Assembly (NCBI RefSeq): GCF_052857255.1
Contig: NC_135497.1
Coordinates: forward strand, 546,883,531-546,947,530
Source of the DNA: Amblyomma americanum
Lineage: Eukaryota > Arthropoda > Arachnida > Ixodida > Ixodidae
Reading direction: 5' to 3'
DNA length: 64,000 nt
The position numbers and the translations under genes were made by a program. Shown in pieces: positions 46,830 through 60,680 of this stretch (position 1 is the first letter of the stretch; every line of letters starts with the position of its first letter). The notes under the pieces are model-generated. The model ran no database searches. It was given only the letters and a program-made list of their open reading frames with translations, and was not told where the DNA came from.

Positions 46830-49800
46830 CGTTTCACAGGCAAAGCGCCCGACCGCTCACCAAGCGCCTGCGGTACAGCTGCATTAAGATACAGCGGCTT
46901 CGTCCTGATGCGCCGGTAAATTGGCGGGATTTTTGAAACCACGTGACATGCCCACTGAGCCTGGCTTAAAAGGACGCCACGAACATCGCTGCAACTATTT
47001 GGCAGCGGTGCAGTGCACGGAGCAGAGAGTGATTTTTTTGACCTTGCGTTTCACAGGCGAAGCGCCCGACCACTGACCAAGTGCCTGGGGTACAGCTGCA
47101 TTAAGACACAGCGGCTTCGTCCTGATGCGCTGGTGAATTGGCGGGATTTTTGAAACCACGTGACATGCGCGCTTAGCCTGGCTTAAAAGGACGCCACGAA
47201 CATCGCTGCAACTATTTGGCAGCGGTGCAGCGCACGGAGCAGAGCGTGATTTTTTTCACCTTGCGTTTCACAGGCGAAGCGCCCGACCGCTCACAAAGTG
47301 CCTGCGGTACCGATGCATTAAGATACAGCGGCTTCGTCCTGAGCGCCGGTGAATTAGCGGGATGTTTGAAACCACGTGACATGCCCACTTAGTCTGGCTT
47401 AAAAGGACGCCACGAACATCGCTGGAACCATTTAGCAGCGGTGCAGCGCACGGAGCAGAGCGTGATTGTTTACATGTTGCGTTTCACAGGCGAAGCGCCC
47501 GACCTCTGACAAAGTGCCTGCGGTACAGCTTCATTAAGGTATAGCGGCTTCGTCCTGATGCGCCGGAGAATTGGCGGGATTTTTGAAACCACGTGACATG
47601 CCCGCTTAGTCTGGCTTAGAAGGACGCCACGAACATCGCTGGAATTATTTGGCAGCGGTGCAGCGCATGGAGCAGAGCGTGATTTTTTTCACCTTGCGTT
47701 TCACAGGCGAAGAAGCGCCCGGCCGCTGACCAAGTGCCTGCGGTAGAGTTGCATTAATATACAGCGGCTTCGTCCTGATGCGCCGGTGAATTGGCGGGAT
47801 TTTTGAAACCACGTGACATGCCCACTCAGCCTGGCTTAGAAGGACGCCACGAACATCGCTGGAACCATTTGGCAGCGGTGCAGCGCACGGAGCAGAGCGT
47901 GATTTTTTCACCTTGCGTTTCACAGGCGAAGCGCCCGACCGCTGACCAAGTGCCTGCGGTACAGCTGCATTAAGATACAGCGGCTTCGTCCTGATGCGCC
48001 GGTGAATTGGCCGGATTTTTGAAACCACGTGACATGCCCACTTAGCCTGGCTTAAAAAGACGCCACGAACATCGCTGCAACTATTTGGCAGCTGTGCAGC
48101 GCACGGAGCAGAGCGTGATTTTTTCACCTTGCGTTTCACAGGCGAAGCGCCCGACCGCTGACCAAGTGCCTGCGGTACAGCTGCATTAACACACACAGAC
48201 TTCGTCCTGATGCGCCGGTGAATTGGCGGGATTTTTGAAACCACGTGACATGCCCACTTATACTGGCTTAAAAGGACGCCACGAACATCGCTGCAACTAT
48301 TTGGCAGCTGTGCAGCGCACGGAGCAGAGCGTGATTTTTTCACCTTGCGTTTCACAGGCGAAGCGCCCGACCGCTGACCAATTGCCTGCGGTACAGCTGC
48401 ATTAAGATACAGCGGCTTCGTCCTGATGCGCCGGTGAATTGGCGGGATTTTTGAAACCACGTGACATGCCCACTTAGCCTGGCTTAAAAGCACGCCACGA
48501 ACAACGCTGCAACTATTTGGCAGCGGTGCAGCGCACGGAGCAGAGCGTGCTTTTTTCACCTTGCGTTTCACAGGCGAAGCCCCCGACCGCTGACCAAGTG
48601 CCTGCGGTACAGCTGCATTAAGATACAGCGGCTTCGTCCTGATGCGCCGGTGAATTGGCGGGATTTTTGAAACCACGTGACATGCCCACTTAGCCTGGCT
48701 TAAAAGGACGCCACGAACTTCACTGCAACTATTTGGCAGTGGTGCAGCGCACGGAGCAGAGCGTGATTTTTTTCACCTTGCGTTTCACAGGCGAAGCGCC
48801 CGACCGCTGACCAAGTGCCTGCGGTACAGCTGCATTGAGATACAGCGGCTTCGTTCTGATGCGCCGGTGAATTGACGGGATTTTTGAAACCACGTGACAT
48901 GCCTACTTAGCCTGGCTTAGAAGGACGCCACGAACATCGCTGAAACTATTTGGCAGCGGTGCAGCGCACGGAGCATAGCGTGATTTTTTTCACCTTGCGT
49001 TTCACAGGCGAAGCGCCCGACCGCTGACCAAGCGCCTGCAGTACAGCTGCATTAAGATACAGCGGCTTCGTTTTGATGCACTGGTGAATTGTCGGGATTT
49101 TTGAAACCACGTGACATGCCCACTTGGCCTGGCTTAGAAGGACGCCACGAACATCGCTGCAACTATTAGGCAGCGGTGCAGCGCACGGAGCAGAGCGTGA
49201 TTTTTTTCACCTTGCGTTTCACAGGCGAAGCGGCCCGACCGCTGACCAAGTGCCTGCGGTACAGCTGCATTAAGATACAGTGGCTTCGTCCTCATGCGCC
49301 GGTGAATTGGCGGGATTTTTGAAACCACGTGACATGCCCACTTAGCCTGGCTTAAAAGGACGCCACGAACATCGCTGCAACTATTTGGCAGCTGTGCAGC
49401 GCACGGAGCAGAGCGTGATTTTTTCACCTTGCGTTTCACAGGCGAAGCGCCCGACCGCTGACCAAGTGCCTGCGGTACAGCTGCATTAAGATACAGCGGC
49501 TTCGTCCTGATGCGCCGGCGAATTGGCGGGATTTTTGAAACCACGTGACATGCCCACTTAGCCTGGCTTAAAAGGACGCCACGAACATCGCTGCAACTAT
49601 TTGGCAGCGGTGCAGCGCACGGAGCAGAGCGTGATTTTTTCACCTTGCGTTTCACAGGCGAAGCGGCCCGACCGCTGACCAAGTGCCTGCGGTACAGCTG
49701 CATTAAGATACATTGGCTTCCTCCTCATGCGCCGGTGAATTGGCGGGATTTTTGAAACCACGTGACATGCCCACTTAGCCTGGCTTAAAAGGACGCCACG

Positions 49801-50930
49801 AACATCGCTGCAACTATTTGGCAGCTGTGCAGCGCACGGAGCAGAGCGTGATTTTTTCACCTTCCGTTTCACAGGCGAAGCGCCCGACCGCTGACCAAGT
49901 GCCTGCGGTACAGCTGCATTAAGATACAGCGGCTTCGTCCTGATGCGCCGGTGAATTGGCGGGATTTTTGAAACCACGTGACATGCCCACTTAGCCTGGC
50001 TTAAAAGGACGCCACGAACATCGCTGCAACTATTTGGCAGCGGTGCAGCGCACGGAGCAGACCGTGCTTTTTTCACCTTGCGTTTCACAGGCGAAGCCCC
50101 CGACCGCTGACCAAGTGCCTGCGGTACAGCTGCATTAAGATACAGCGGCTTCGTCCTGATGCGCCGGTGAATTGGCGGGATTTTTGAAACCACGTGACAT
50201 GTCCACTTAGCCTGGCTTAAAAGGACGCCACGAACATCACTGCAACTATTTGGCAGCGGTGCAGCGCACGGAGCAGAGAGTGATTTTTTTCACCTTGCGT
50301 TTCACAGGCGAAGCACCCGACCACTGACCAAGTGCCTGCGGTACAGCTGCATTAAGATACAGCGGCTTCGTTCTGATGCGCCGGTGAATTCACGGGATTT
50401 TTGAAACCACGTGACATGCCTACTTAGCCTGGCTTAGAAGGACGCCACGAACATCGCTGAAACTATTTGGCAGCGGTGCAGCGCACGGAGCATAGCGTGA
50501 TTTTTTTCACCTTGCGTTTCACAGGCAAAGCGCCCGACCGCCCACCAAGCGCCTGCGGTACAGCTGCATTAAGATACAGCGGCTTCGTCCTGATGCGCCG
50601 GTAAATTGGCGGGATTTTTGAAACCACGTGACATGCCCACTGAGCCTGGCTTAAAAGGACGCCACGAACATCGCTGCAACTATTTGGCAGCGGTGCAGTG
50701 CACGGAGCAGAGAGTGATTTTTTTGACCTTGCGTTTCACAGGCGAAGCGCCCGACCACTGACCAAGTGCCTGGGGTACAGCTGCATTAAGATACAGCGGC
50801 TTCGTCCTGATGCGCTGGTGAATTGGCGGGATTTTTGAAACCACGTGACATGCGCGCTTAGCCTGGCTTAAAAGGACGCCACGAACATCGCTGCAACTAT
50901 TTGGCAGCGGTGCAGCGCACGGAGCAGAGC
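46830..50930. repeat. Satellite B long higher-order block, copy B
   Basis: About 19 monomers match 54420-58521 at a constant offset of 7588 bp (35 monomers). Markers include the GCGCGC monomer at 47157, CACTGAGCCTG at 46953, GATTGTTTACATG near 47463, GACCAATTGCC near 48379, GAACTTCACTGC near 48715, CATTGGCTTCCTCC near 49711 and GCAGACCGTGC near 50059. Copy B alone has TAACACACACAGACTTCG near 48187. At about 50930 it skips the CTCACAAAG monomer that copy C keeps and enters the GATTGTTTACATG monomer directly. Confidence 0.85.
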
Positions 50931-53900
50931 GTGATTGTTTACATGTTGCGTTTCACAGGCGAAGCGCCCGACCGCTGACAAAGTGCCTGCGGTACAGCTT
51001 CATTAAGGTATAGCGGCTTCGTCCTGATGCGCCGGAGAATTGGCGGGATTTTTGAAACCACGTGACATGCCCGCTTAGTCTGGCTTAGAAGGACGCCACG
51101 AACATCGCTGGAATTATTTGGCAGCGGTGCAGCGCATGGAGCAGAGCGTGATTTTTTTCACCTTCCGTTTCACAGGCGAAGAAGCACCCGGCCGCTGACC
51201 AAGTGCCTGCGGTAGAGCTGCATTAAGATACAGCGGCTTCGTCCTGATGCGCCGGTGAATTGGCGGGATTTTTGAAACCACGTGACATGCCCACTTAGCC
51301 TGGCTTAAAAGGACGCCACGAACATCGCTGCAACTATTTGGCAGCTGTGCAGCGCACGGAGCAGAGCGTGATTTTTTCACCTTGCGTTTCACAGGCGAAG
51401 CGCCCGACCGCTGACCAAGTGCCTGCGGTACAGCTGCATTAAGATACAGCGGATTCGTCCTGATGCGCCGGCGAATTGGCGGGATTTTTGAAACCACGTG
51501 ACATGCCCACTTAGCCTGGCTTAAAAGGACGCCACGAACATCGCTGCAACTATTTGGCAGCGGTGCAGCGCACGGAGCAGAGCGTGATTTTTTCACCTTG
51601 CGTTTCACAGGCGAAGCGGCCCGACCGCTGACCAAGTGCCTGCGGTACAGCTGCATTAAGATACAGTGGCTTCGTCCTCATGCGCCGGTGAATTGGCGGG
51701 ATTTTTGAAACCACGTGACATGCCCACTTAGCCTGGCTTAAAAGGACGCCACGAACATCGCTGCAACTATTTGGCAGCTGTGCAGCGCACGGAGCAGAGC
51801 GTGATTTTTTCACCTTGCGTTTCACAGGCGAAGCGCCCGACCGCTGACCAAGTGCCTGCGGTACAGCTGCATTAAGATACAGCGGCTTCGTCCTGATGCG
51901 CCGGTGAATTGGCGGGATTTTTGAAACCATGTGACATGCCCACTTAGCCTGGCTTAAAAGGACGCCACGAACATCGCTGCAACTATTTGGCAGCGGTGCA
52001 GCGCACGGAGCAGAGCGTGCTTTTTTCACCTTGCGTTTCACAGGCGAAGCCCCCGACCGCTGACCAAGTGCCTGCGGTACAGCTGCATTAAGATACAGCG
52101 GCTTCGTCCTGATGCGCCGGTGAATTGGCGGGATTTTTGAAACCACGTGACATGCCCACTTAGCCTGGCTTAAAAGGACGCCACGAACATCACTGCAACT
52201 ATTTGGCAGCGGTGCAGCGCACGGAGCAGAGCGTGATTTTTTTCACCTTGCGTTTCACAGGCGAAGCACCCGACCACTGACCAAGTGCCTGCGGTACAGC
52301 TGCATTAAGATACAGCGGCTTCGTTCTGATGCGCCGGTGAATTGACGGGATTTTTGAAACCACGTGACATGCCTACTTAGCCTGGCTTAGAAGGACGCCA
52401 CGAACATCGCTGAAACTATTTGGCAGCGGTGCCGCGCACGGAGCATAGCGTGATTTTTTTCACCTTGCGTTTCACAGGCAAAGCGCCCGACCGCTCACCA
52501 AGCGCCTGCGGTACACCTGCATTAAGATACAGCGGCTTCGTTTTGATGCGCTGGTGAATTGGCGGGATTTTTGAAACCACGTGACATGCCCACTTAGCCT
52601 GGCTTAAAAGGACGCCACGAACATCGCTGCAACTATTTGGCAGCGGTGCAGCGCACGGAGCGGAGAGTGATGTTTTCACCTTGCATTTCACAACCGAAAC
52701 GGTCGACCGCTGGCCAAGTGCCTGCGGTACAGCTGCATTAAGATACAGCGGCTTCGTCCTGATGCGCCGGTAAATTGGCGGGATTTTTGAAACCACGTGA
52801 CATGCCCACTGAGCCTGGCTTAAAAGGACGCCACGAACATCGCTGCAACTATTTGGCAGCGGTGCAGTGCACGGAGCAGAGAGTGATTTTATTGACGTTG
52901 CGTTTCACAGGCGAAGCGCCCGACCACTGACCAAGTGCCTGGGGTACAGCTGCATTAAGATACAGCGGCTTCGTCCTGATGCGCTGGTGAATTGGCGGGA
53001 TTTTTGAAACCACGTGACATGCGCGCTTAGCCTGGCTTAAAAGGACGCCACGAACATCGCTGCAACTATTTGGCAGCGGTGCAGCGCACGGATCAGAGCG
53101 TGATTTTTTTCACCTTGCGTTTCACAGGCGAAGCGCCCGACCGCTCACAAAGTGCCTGCGGTACCGCTGCATTAAGATACAGCGGCTTCGTCCTGAGCGC
53201 CGGTGAATTAGCGGGATGTTTGAAACCACGTGACATGCCCACTTATTCTGGCCTAAAAGGACGCCACGAACATCGCTGGAACCATTTAGCAGCGGTGCAG
53301 CGCACGGAGCAGAGCGTGATTGTTTACATGTTGCGTTTCACACGCGAAGAAGCGCCCGACCGCTGACCAAGTGCCTGCGGTAGAGCTGCATTAAGATACA
53401 GCGGCTTCGTCCTGATGCGCCGGTGAATTGGCGGGATTTTTGAAACCACGTGACATGCCCACTCAGCCTGGCTTAGAAGGACGCCACGAACATCGCTGGA
53501 ACCATTTGGCAGCGGTGCAGCGCACGGAGCAGAGCGTGATTTTTTCACCTTGCGTTTCACAGGCGAAACGCCCGACCGCTGACCAAGTGCCTGCGGTACA
53601 GCTGCATTAAGATATAGCGGCTTCGTCCTGATGCGCTGGTGAATTGGCCGGATTTTTGAAACCACGTGACATGCCCACTTAGCCTGGCTTAAAAAGACGC
53701 CACGAACATCGCTGCAACTATTTGGCAGCTGTGCAGCGCACGGAGCAGAGCGTGATTTTTTCACCTTGCGTTTCACAGGCGAAGCGCCCGACCGCTGACC
53801 AAGTTCCTGCGGTACAGCTGCATTAAGATACACCGACTTCGTCCTGATGCGCCGGTGAATTGGCGGGATTTTTGAAACCACGTGACCTGCCCACTTAGCC

Positions 53901-54419
53901 TGGCTTAAAAGGACGCCACGAACATCGCTGCAACTATTTGGCAGCGGTGCAGCGCACGGAGCAGAGCGTGATTTTTTCACCTTGCGTTTCACAGGCGAAG
54001 CGCCCGACCGCTGACCGTGTGCCTGCGGTACAGCTGCATTAAGATACAGCGGCTTCGTCCTGATGCGCCGGTGAATTGGCAGGATTTTTGAAACCACTTG
54101 ACATGCCCACTTAGCCTGGCTTAGAAGGACGCCGCGAGCATCGCTGCAACTATTTGGCAGCTGTGCAGCGCACGGAGCAGAGCGTGACTTTTTCACCTTG
54201 CGTTTCACAGGCGAAGCGCCCGACCGCTGACCAAGTGCCTGCGGTACAGCTGCATTAAGATACAGCGGCTTCGTCCTCATGCGCCGGTGAATTGGCGGGA
54301 TTTTTGAAACCACGTGACATGCCCACTTAGCCTGGCTTAAAAGGACGCCACGAACATCGCTGCAACTATCTGGCAGCGGTGCAGCGCACGGAGCAGAGCG
54401 TGATTTTTTTCACCTTGCG
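50931..54419. repeat. Satellite B between block copies B and C
   Basis: The stretch contains a GCATGGAGCAG/GAAGAAG monomer near 51135, a set resembling copy B (GCAGCTG, GCGGCCCG, GTGC-T6 and CATCACTGC types), a second GCGCGC monomer at 53011, then the CTTATTCTGGCC and CACACGCGAAGAAGCG variants near 53241-53350. That last pair returns at 62998 and 63866. The segment 53485-54325 copies 44600-45440 (offset 8885). One monomer near 51928 has CATGTG in place of CACGTG. Only satellite B is present. Confidence 0.8.
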
Positions 54420-57400
54420 TTTCACAGGCAAAGCGCCCGACCGCTCACCAAGCGCCTGCGGTACAGCTGCATTAAGATACAGCGGCTTCGTCCTGATGCG
54501 CCGGTAAATTGGCGGGATTTTTGAAACCACGTGACATGCCCACTGAGCCTGGCTTAAAAGGACGCCACGAACATCGCTGCAACTATTTGGCAGCGGTGCA
54601 GTGCACGGAGCAGAGAGTGATTTTTTTGACCTTGCGTTTCACAGGCGAAGCGCCCGACCACTGACCAAGTGCCTGGGGTACAGCTGCATTAAGATACAGC
54701 GGCTTCGTCCTGATGCGCTGGTGAATTGGCGGGATTTTTGAAACCACGTGACATGCGCGCTTAGCCTGGCTTAAAAGGACGCCACGAACATCGCTGCAAC
54801 TATTTGGCAGCGGTGCAGCGCACGGAGCAGAGCGTGATTTTTTTCACCTTGCGTTTCACAGGCGAAGCGCCCGACCGCTCACAAAGTGCCTGCGGTACCG
54901 ATGCATTAAGATACAGCGGCTTCGTCCTGAGCGCCGGTGAATTAGCGGGATGTTTGAAACCACGTGACATGCCCACTTAGTCTGGCTTAAAAGGACGCCA
55001 CGAACATCGCTGGAACCATTTAGCAGCGGTGCAGCGCACGGAGCAGAGCGTGATTGTTTACATGTTGCGTTTCACAGGCGAAGCGCCCGACCGCTGACAA
55101 AGTGCCTGCGTTACAGCTTCATTAAGGTATAGCGGCTTCGTCCTGATGCGCCGGAGAATTGGCGAGATTTTTGAAACCACGTGACATGCCCGCTTAGTCT
55201 GGCTTAGAAGGACGCCACGAACATCAGTGGAATTATTTGGCAGCGGTGCAGCGCATGGAGCAGAGCGTGATTTTTTTCACCTTGCGTTTCACAGGCGAAG
55301 AAGCGCCCGGCCGCTGACCAAGTGCCTGCGGTAGAGCTGCATTAAGATACAGCGGCTTCGTCCTGATGCGCCGGTGAATTGGCGGGATTTTTGAAACCAC
55401 GTGACATGCCCACTCAGCCTGGTTTAGAAGGACGCCACGAACATCGCTGGAACCATTTGGCAGCGGTGCAGCGCACGGAGCAGAGCGTGATTTTTTCACC
55501 TTGCGTTTCACAGGCGAAGCGCCCGACCGCTGACCAAGTGCCTGCGGTACAGCTGCATTAAGATACAGCGGCTTCGTCCTGATGCGCCGGTGAATTGGCC
55601 GGATTTTTGAAACCACGTGACATGCCCACTTAGCCTGGCTTAAAAAGACGCCACGAACATCGCTGCAACTATTTGGCAGCTGTGCAGCGCACGGAGCAGA
55701 GCGTGATTTTTTCACCTTGCGTTTCACAGGCGAAGCGCCCGACCGCTGACCAAGTGCCTGCAGTACAGCTGCATTAAGATACACCGACTTCGTCCTGATG
55801 CGCCGGTGAATTGGCGGGATTTTTGAAACCACGTGACATGCCCACTTAGCCTGGCTTAAAAGGACGCCACGAACATCGCTGCAACTATTTGGCAGCTGTG
55901 CAGCGCACGGAGCAGAGCGTGATTTTTTCACCTTGCGTTTCACAGGCGAAGCGCCCGACCGCTGACCAATTGCCTGCGGTACAGCTGCATTAAGATACAG
56001 CGGCTTCGTCCTGATGCGCCGGTGAATTGGCGGGATTTTTGAAACCACGTGACATGCCCACTTAGCCTGGCTTAAAAGCACGCCACGAACATCGCTGCAA
56101 CTATTTGGCAGCGGTGCAGCGCACGGAGCAGAGCGTGCTTTTTTCACCTTGCGTTTCACAGGCGAAGCCCCCGACCGCTGACCAAGTGCCTGCGGTACAG
56201 CTGCATTAAGATACAGCGGCTTCGTCCTGATGCGCCGGTGAATTGGCGGGATTTTTGAAACCACGTGACATGCCCACTTAGCCTGGCTTAAAAGGACGCC
56301 ACGAACTTCACTGCAACTATTTGGCAGTGGTGTAGCGCACGGAGCAGAGCGTGATTTTTTTTACCTTGCGTTTCACAGGCGAAGCGCCCGACCGCTGACC
56401 AAGTGCCTGCGGTACAGCTGCATTGAGATACAGCGGCTTCGTTCTGATGCGCCGGTGAATTGACGGGATTTTTGAAACCACGTGACATGCCTACTTAGCC
56501 TGGCTTAGAAGGACGCCACGAACATCGCTGAAACTATTTGGCAGCGGTGCAGCGCACGGAGCATAGCGTGATTTTTTTCACCTTGCGTTTCACAGGCGAA
56601 GCGCCCGACCGCTGACCAAGCGCCTGCAGTACAGCTGCATTAAGATACAGCGGCTTCGTTTTGATGCACTGGTGAATTGTCGGGATTTTTGAAACCACGT
56701 GACATGCCCACTTGGCCTGGCTTAAAAGGACGCCACGAACATCGCTGCAACTATTAGGCAGCGGTGCAGCGCACGGAGCAGAGCGTGATTTTTTTCACCT
56801 TGCGTTTCACAGGCGAAGCGGCCCGACCGCTGACCAAGTGCCTGCGGTACAGCTGCATTAAGATACAGTGGCTTCGTCCTCATGCGCCGGTGAATTGGCG
56901 GGATTTTTGAAACCACGTGACATGCCCACTTAGCCTGGCTTAAAAGGACGCCACGAACATCGCTGCAACTATTTGGCAGCTGTGCAGCGCACGGAGCAGA
57001 GCGTGATTTTTTCACCTTGCGTTTCACAGGCGAAGCGCCCGACCGCTGACCAAGTGCCTGCGGTACAGCTGCATTAAGATACAGCGGCTTCGTCCTGATG
57101 CGCCGGCGAATTGGCGGGATTTTTGAAACCACGTGACATGCCCACTTAGCCTGGCTTAAAAGGACGCCACGAACATCGCTGCAACTATTTGGCAGCGGTG
57201 CAGCGCACGGAGCAGAGCGTGATTTTTTCACCTTGCGTTTCACAGGCGAAGCGGCCCGACCGCTGACCAAGTGCCTGCGGTACAGCTGCATTAAGATACA
57301 TTGGCTTCCTCCTCATGCGCCGGTGAATTGGCGGGATTTTTGAAACCACGTGACATGCCCACTTAGCCTGGCTTAAAAGGACGCCACGAACATCGCTGCA

Positions 57401-58521
57401 ACTATTTGGCAGCTGTGCAGCGCACGGAGCAGAGCGTGATTTTTTCACCTTGCGTTTCACAGGCGAAGCGCCCGACCGCTGACCAAGTGCCTGCGGTACA
57501 GCTGCATTAAGATACAGCGGCTTCGTCCTGATGCGCCGGTGAATTGGCGGGATTTTTGAAACCACGTGACATGCCCACTTAGCCTGGCTTAAAAGGACGC
57601 CACGAACATCGCTGCAACTATTTGGCAGCGGTGCAGCGCACGGAGCAGACCGTGCTTTTTTCACCTTGCGTTTCACAGGCGAAGCCCCCGACCGCTGACC
57701 AAGTGCCTGCGGTACAGCTGCATTAAGATACAGCGGCTTCGTCCTGATGCGCCGGTGAATTGGCGGGATTTTTGAAACCACGTTACATGTCCACTTAGCC
57801 TGGCTTAAAAGGACGCCACGAACATCATTGCAACTATTTGGCAGCGGTGCAGCGCACGGAGCAGAGAGTGATTTTTTTCACCTTGCGTTTCACAGGCGAA
57901 GCACCCGACCACTGACCAAGTGCCTGCGGTACAGCTGCATTAAGATACAGCGGCTTCGTTCTGATGCGCCGGTGAATTCACGGGATTTTTGAAACCACGT
58001 GACATGCCTACTTAGCCTGGCTTAGAAGGACGCCACGAACATCGCTGAAACTATTTGGCAGCGGTGCAGCGCACGGAGCATAGCGTGATTTTTTTCACCT
58101 TGCGTTTCACAGGCAAAGCGCCCGACCGCTCACCAAGCGCCTGCGGTACAGCTGCATTAAGATACAGCGGCTTCGTCCTGATGCGCCGGTAAATTGGCGG
58201 GATTTTTGAAACCACGTGACATGCCCACTGAGCCTGGCTTAAAAGGACGCCACGAACATCGCTGCAACTATTTGGCAGGGGTGCAGTGCACGGAGCAGAG
58301 AGTGATTTTTTTGACCTTGCGTTTCACAGGCGAAGCGCCCGACCACTGACCAAGTGCCTGGGGTACAGCTGCATTAAGATACAGCGGCTTCGTCCTGATG
58401 CGCTGGTGAATTGGCGGGATTTTTGAAACCACGTGACATGCGCGCTTAGCCTGGCTTAAAAGGACGCCACGAACATCGCTGCAACTATTTGGCAGCGGTG
58501 CAGCGCACGGAGCAGAGCGTG
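54420..58521. repeat. Satellite B long higher-order block, copy C
   Basis: The partner of 46830-50930 at +7588 bp, with the same order of monomer types over about 19 units. It differs by single changes such as GGTGTAGCGC near 56330, CACGTTACATG at 57779, CATCATTGC near 57825 and GGCAGGGGTGC near 58274. The matching stops on the right because copy C has one more monomer (CTCACAAAATGCC near 58562). Confidence 0.85.
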
Positions 58522-60680
58522 ATTTTTTTCACCTTGCGTTTCACAGGCGAAGCGCCCGACCGCTCACAAAATGCCTGCGGTACCGATGCATTAAGATACA
58601 GCGGCTTCGTCCTGAGCGCCGGTGAATTAGCGGGATGTTTGAAACCACGTGACATGCCCACTTAGTCTGGCTTAAAAGGACGCCACGAACATCGCTGGAA
58701 CCATTTAGCAGCGGTGCAGCGCACGGAGCAGAGCGTGATTGTTTACATGTTGCGTTTCACAGGCGAAGCGCCCGACAGCTGACAAAGTGCCTGCGGTACA
58801 GCTTCATTAAGGTATAGCGGCTTCGTCCTGATGCGCCGGAGAATTGGCAGGATTTTTGAAACCACGTGACATGCCCGCTTAGTCTGGCTTAGAAGGACGC
58901 CACGAACATCGCTGGAATTATTTGGCAGCGGTGCAGCGCACGGAGCATAGCGTGATTTTTTTCACCTTGCGTTTCACAGGCGAAGCGCCCGACCGCTGAC
59001 CAAGCGCCTGCAGTACAGCTGCATTAAGATACAGTGGCTTCGTTCTCATGCGCCGGTGAATTGGCGGGATTTTTGAAACCACGTGACATGCCCACTTAGC
59101 CTGGCTTAAAAGGACGCCACGAACATCGCTGCAACTATTTGGCAGCTGTGCAGCGCACGGAGCAGAGCGTGATTTTTTCACCTTGCGTTTCACAGGCGAA
59201 GCGCCCGACCGCTGACCAAGTGCCTGCGGTACAGCTGCATTAAGATACAGCGGCTTCGTCCTGATGCGCCGGCGAATTGGCGGGATTTTTGAAACCACGT
59301 GACATGCCCACTTAGCCTGGCTTAAAAGGACGCCACGAACATCGCTGCAACTATTTGGCAGCGGTGCAGCGCACGGAGCAGAGCGTGATTTTTTCACCTT
59401 GCGTTTCACAGGCGAAGCGGCCCGACCGCTGACCAAGTGCCTGCGGTACAGCTGCATTAAGATACATTGGTTTCCTCCTCATGCGCCGGTGAATTGGCGG
59501 GATTTTTGAAACCACGTGACATGCCCACTTAGCCTGGCTTAAAAGGACGCCACGAACATCGCTGCAACTATTTGGCAGCTGTGCAGCGCACGGAGCAGAG
59601 CGTGATTTTTTCACCTTGCGTTTCACAGGCGAAGCGCCCGACCGCTGACCAAGTGCCTGCGGTACAGCTGCATTAAGATACAGCGGCTTCGTCCTGATGC
59701 GCCGGTGAATTGGCGGGATTTTTGAAACCACGTGACATGCCCACTTAGCCTGGCTTAAAAGGACGCCACGAACATCGCTGCAACTATTTGGCAGCGGTGC
59801 AGCGCACGGAGCAGACCGTGCTTTTTTCACCTTGCGTTTCACAGGCGAAGCCCCCGACCGCTGACCAAGTGCCTGCGGTACAGCTGCATTAAGATACAGC
59901 GGCTTCGTCCTGATGCGCCGGTGAATTGGCGGGATTTTTGAAACCACGTGACATGTCCACTTAGCCTGGCTTAAAAGGACGCCACGAACATCACTGCAAC
60001 AATTTGGCAGCGGTGCAGCGCACGGAGCAGAGAGTGATTTTTTTCACCTTGCGTTTCACAGGCGAAGCACCCGACCACTGACCAAGTGCCTGCGGTACAG
60101 CTGCATTAAGATACAGCGGCTTCGTTCTGATGCGCCGGTGAATTCACGGGATTTTTGAAACCACGTGACATGCCTACTTAGCCTGGCTTAGAAGGACGCC
60201 ACGAACATCGCTGAAACTATTTGGCAGCGGTGCAGCGCACGGAGCATAGCGTGATTTTTTTCACCTTGCGTTTCACAGGCAAAGCGCCCGACCGCTCACC
60301 AAGCGCCTGCGGTACAGCTGCATTAAGATACAGCGGCTTCGTCCTGATGCGCCGGTAAATTGGCGGGATTTTTGAAACCACGTGACATGCCCACTGAGCC
60401 TGGCTTAAAAGGACGCCACGAACATCGCTGCAACTATTTGGCAGCGGTGCAGTGCACGGAGCAGAGAGTGATTTTTTTGACCTTGCGTTTCACAGGCGAA
60501 GCGCCCGACCACTGACCAAGTGCCTGGGGTACAGCTGCATTAAGATACAGCGGCTTCGTCCTGATGCGCTGGTGAATTGGCGGGATTTTTGAAACCACGT
60601 GACATGCGCGCTTCGCCTGGCTTAAAAGGACGCCACGAACATCGCTGCAACTATTTGGCAGCGGTGCAGCGCACGGAGCA
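58522..60680. repeat. Satellite B ten-monomer duplication of the end of copy C
   Basis: Phase points 59080 through 60596 match 56914 through 58430 at a constant 2166 bp (ten monomers). The block is entered through a fused monomer near 58918. Its left half is the GGAATTATT type and its right half the GGAGCATAGCG type with CAAGCGCCTGCAG, followed by CGTTCTCATGCG. The shared markers CATTGG(C/T)TTCCTCC and GCAGACCGTGC confirm the origin from copy C. At 60606 the GCGCGC monomer has CTTCGCC instead of CTTAGCC. Confidence 0.8.
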
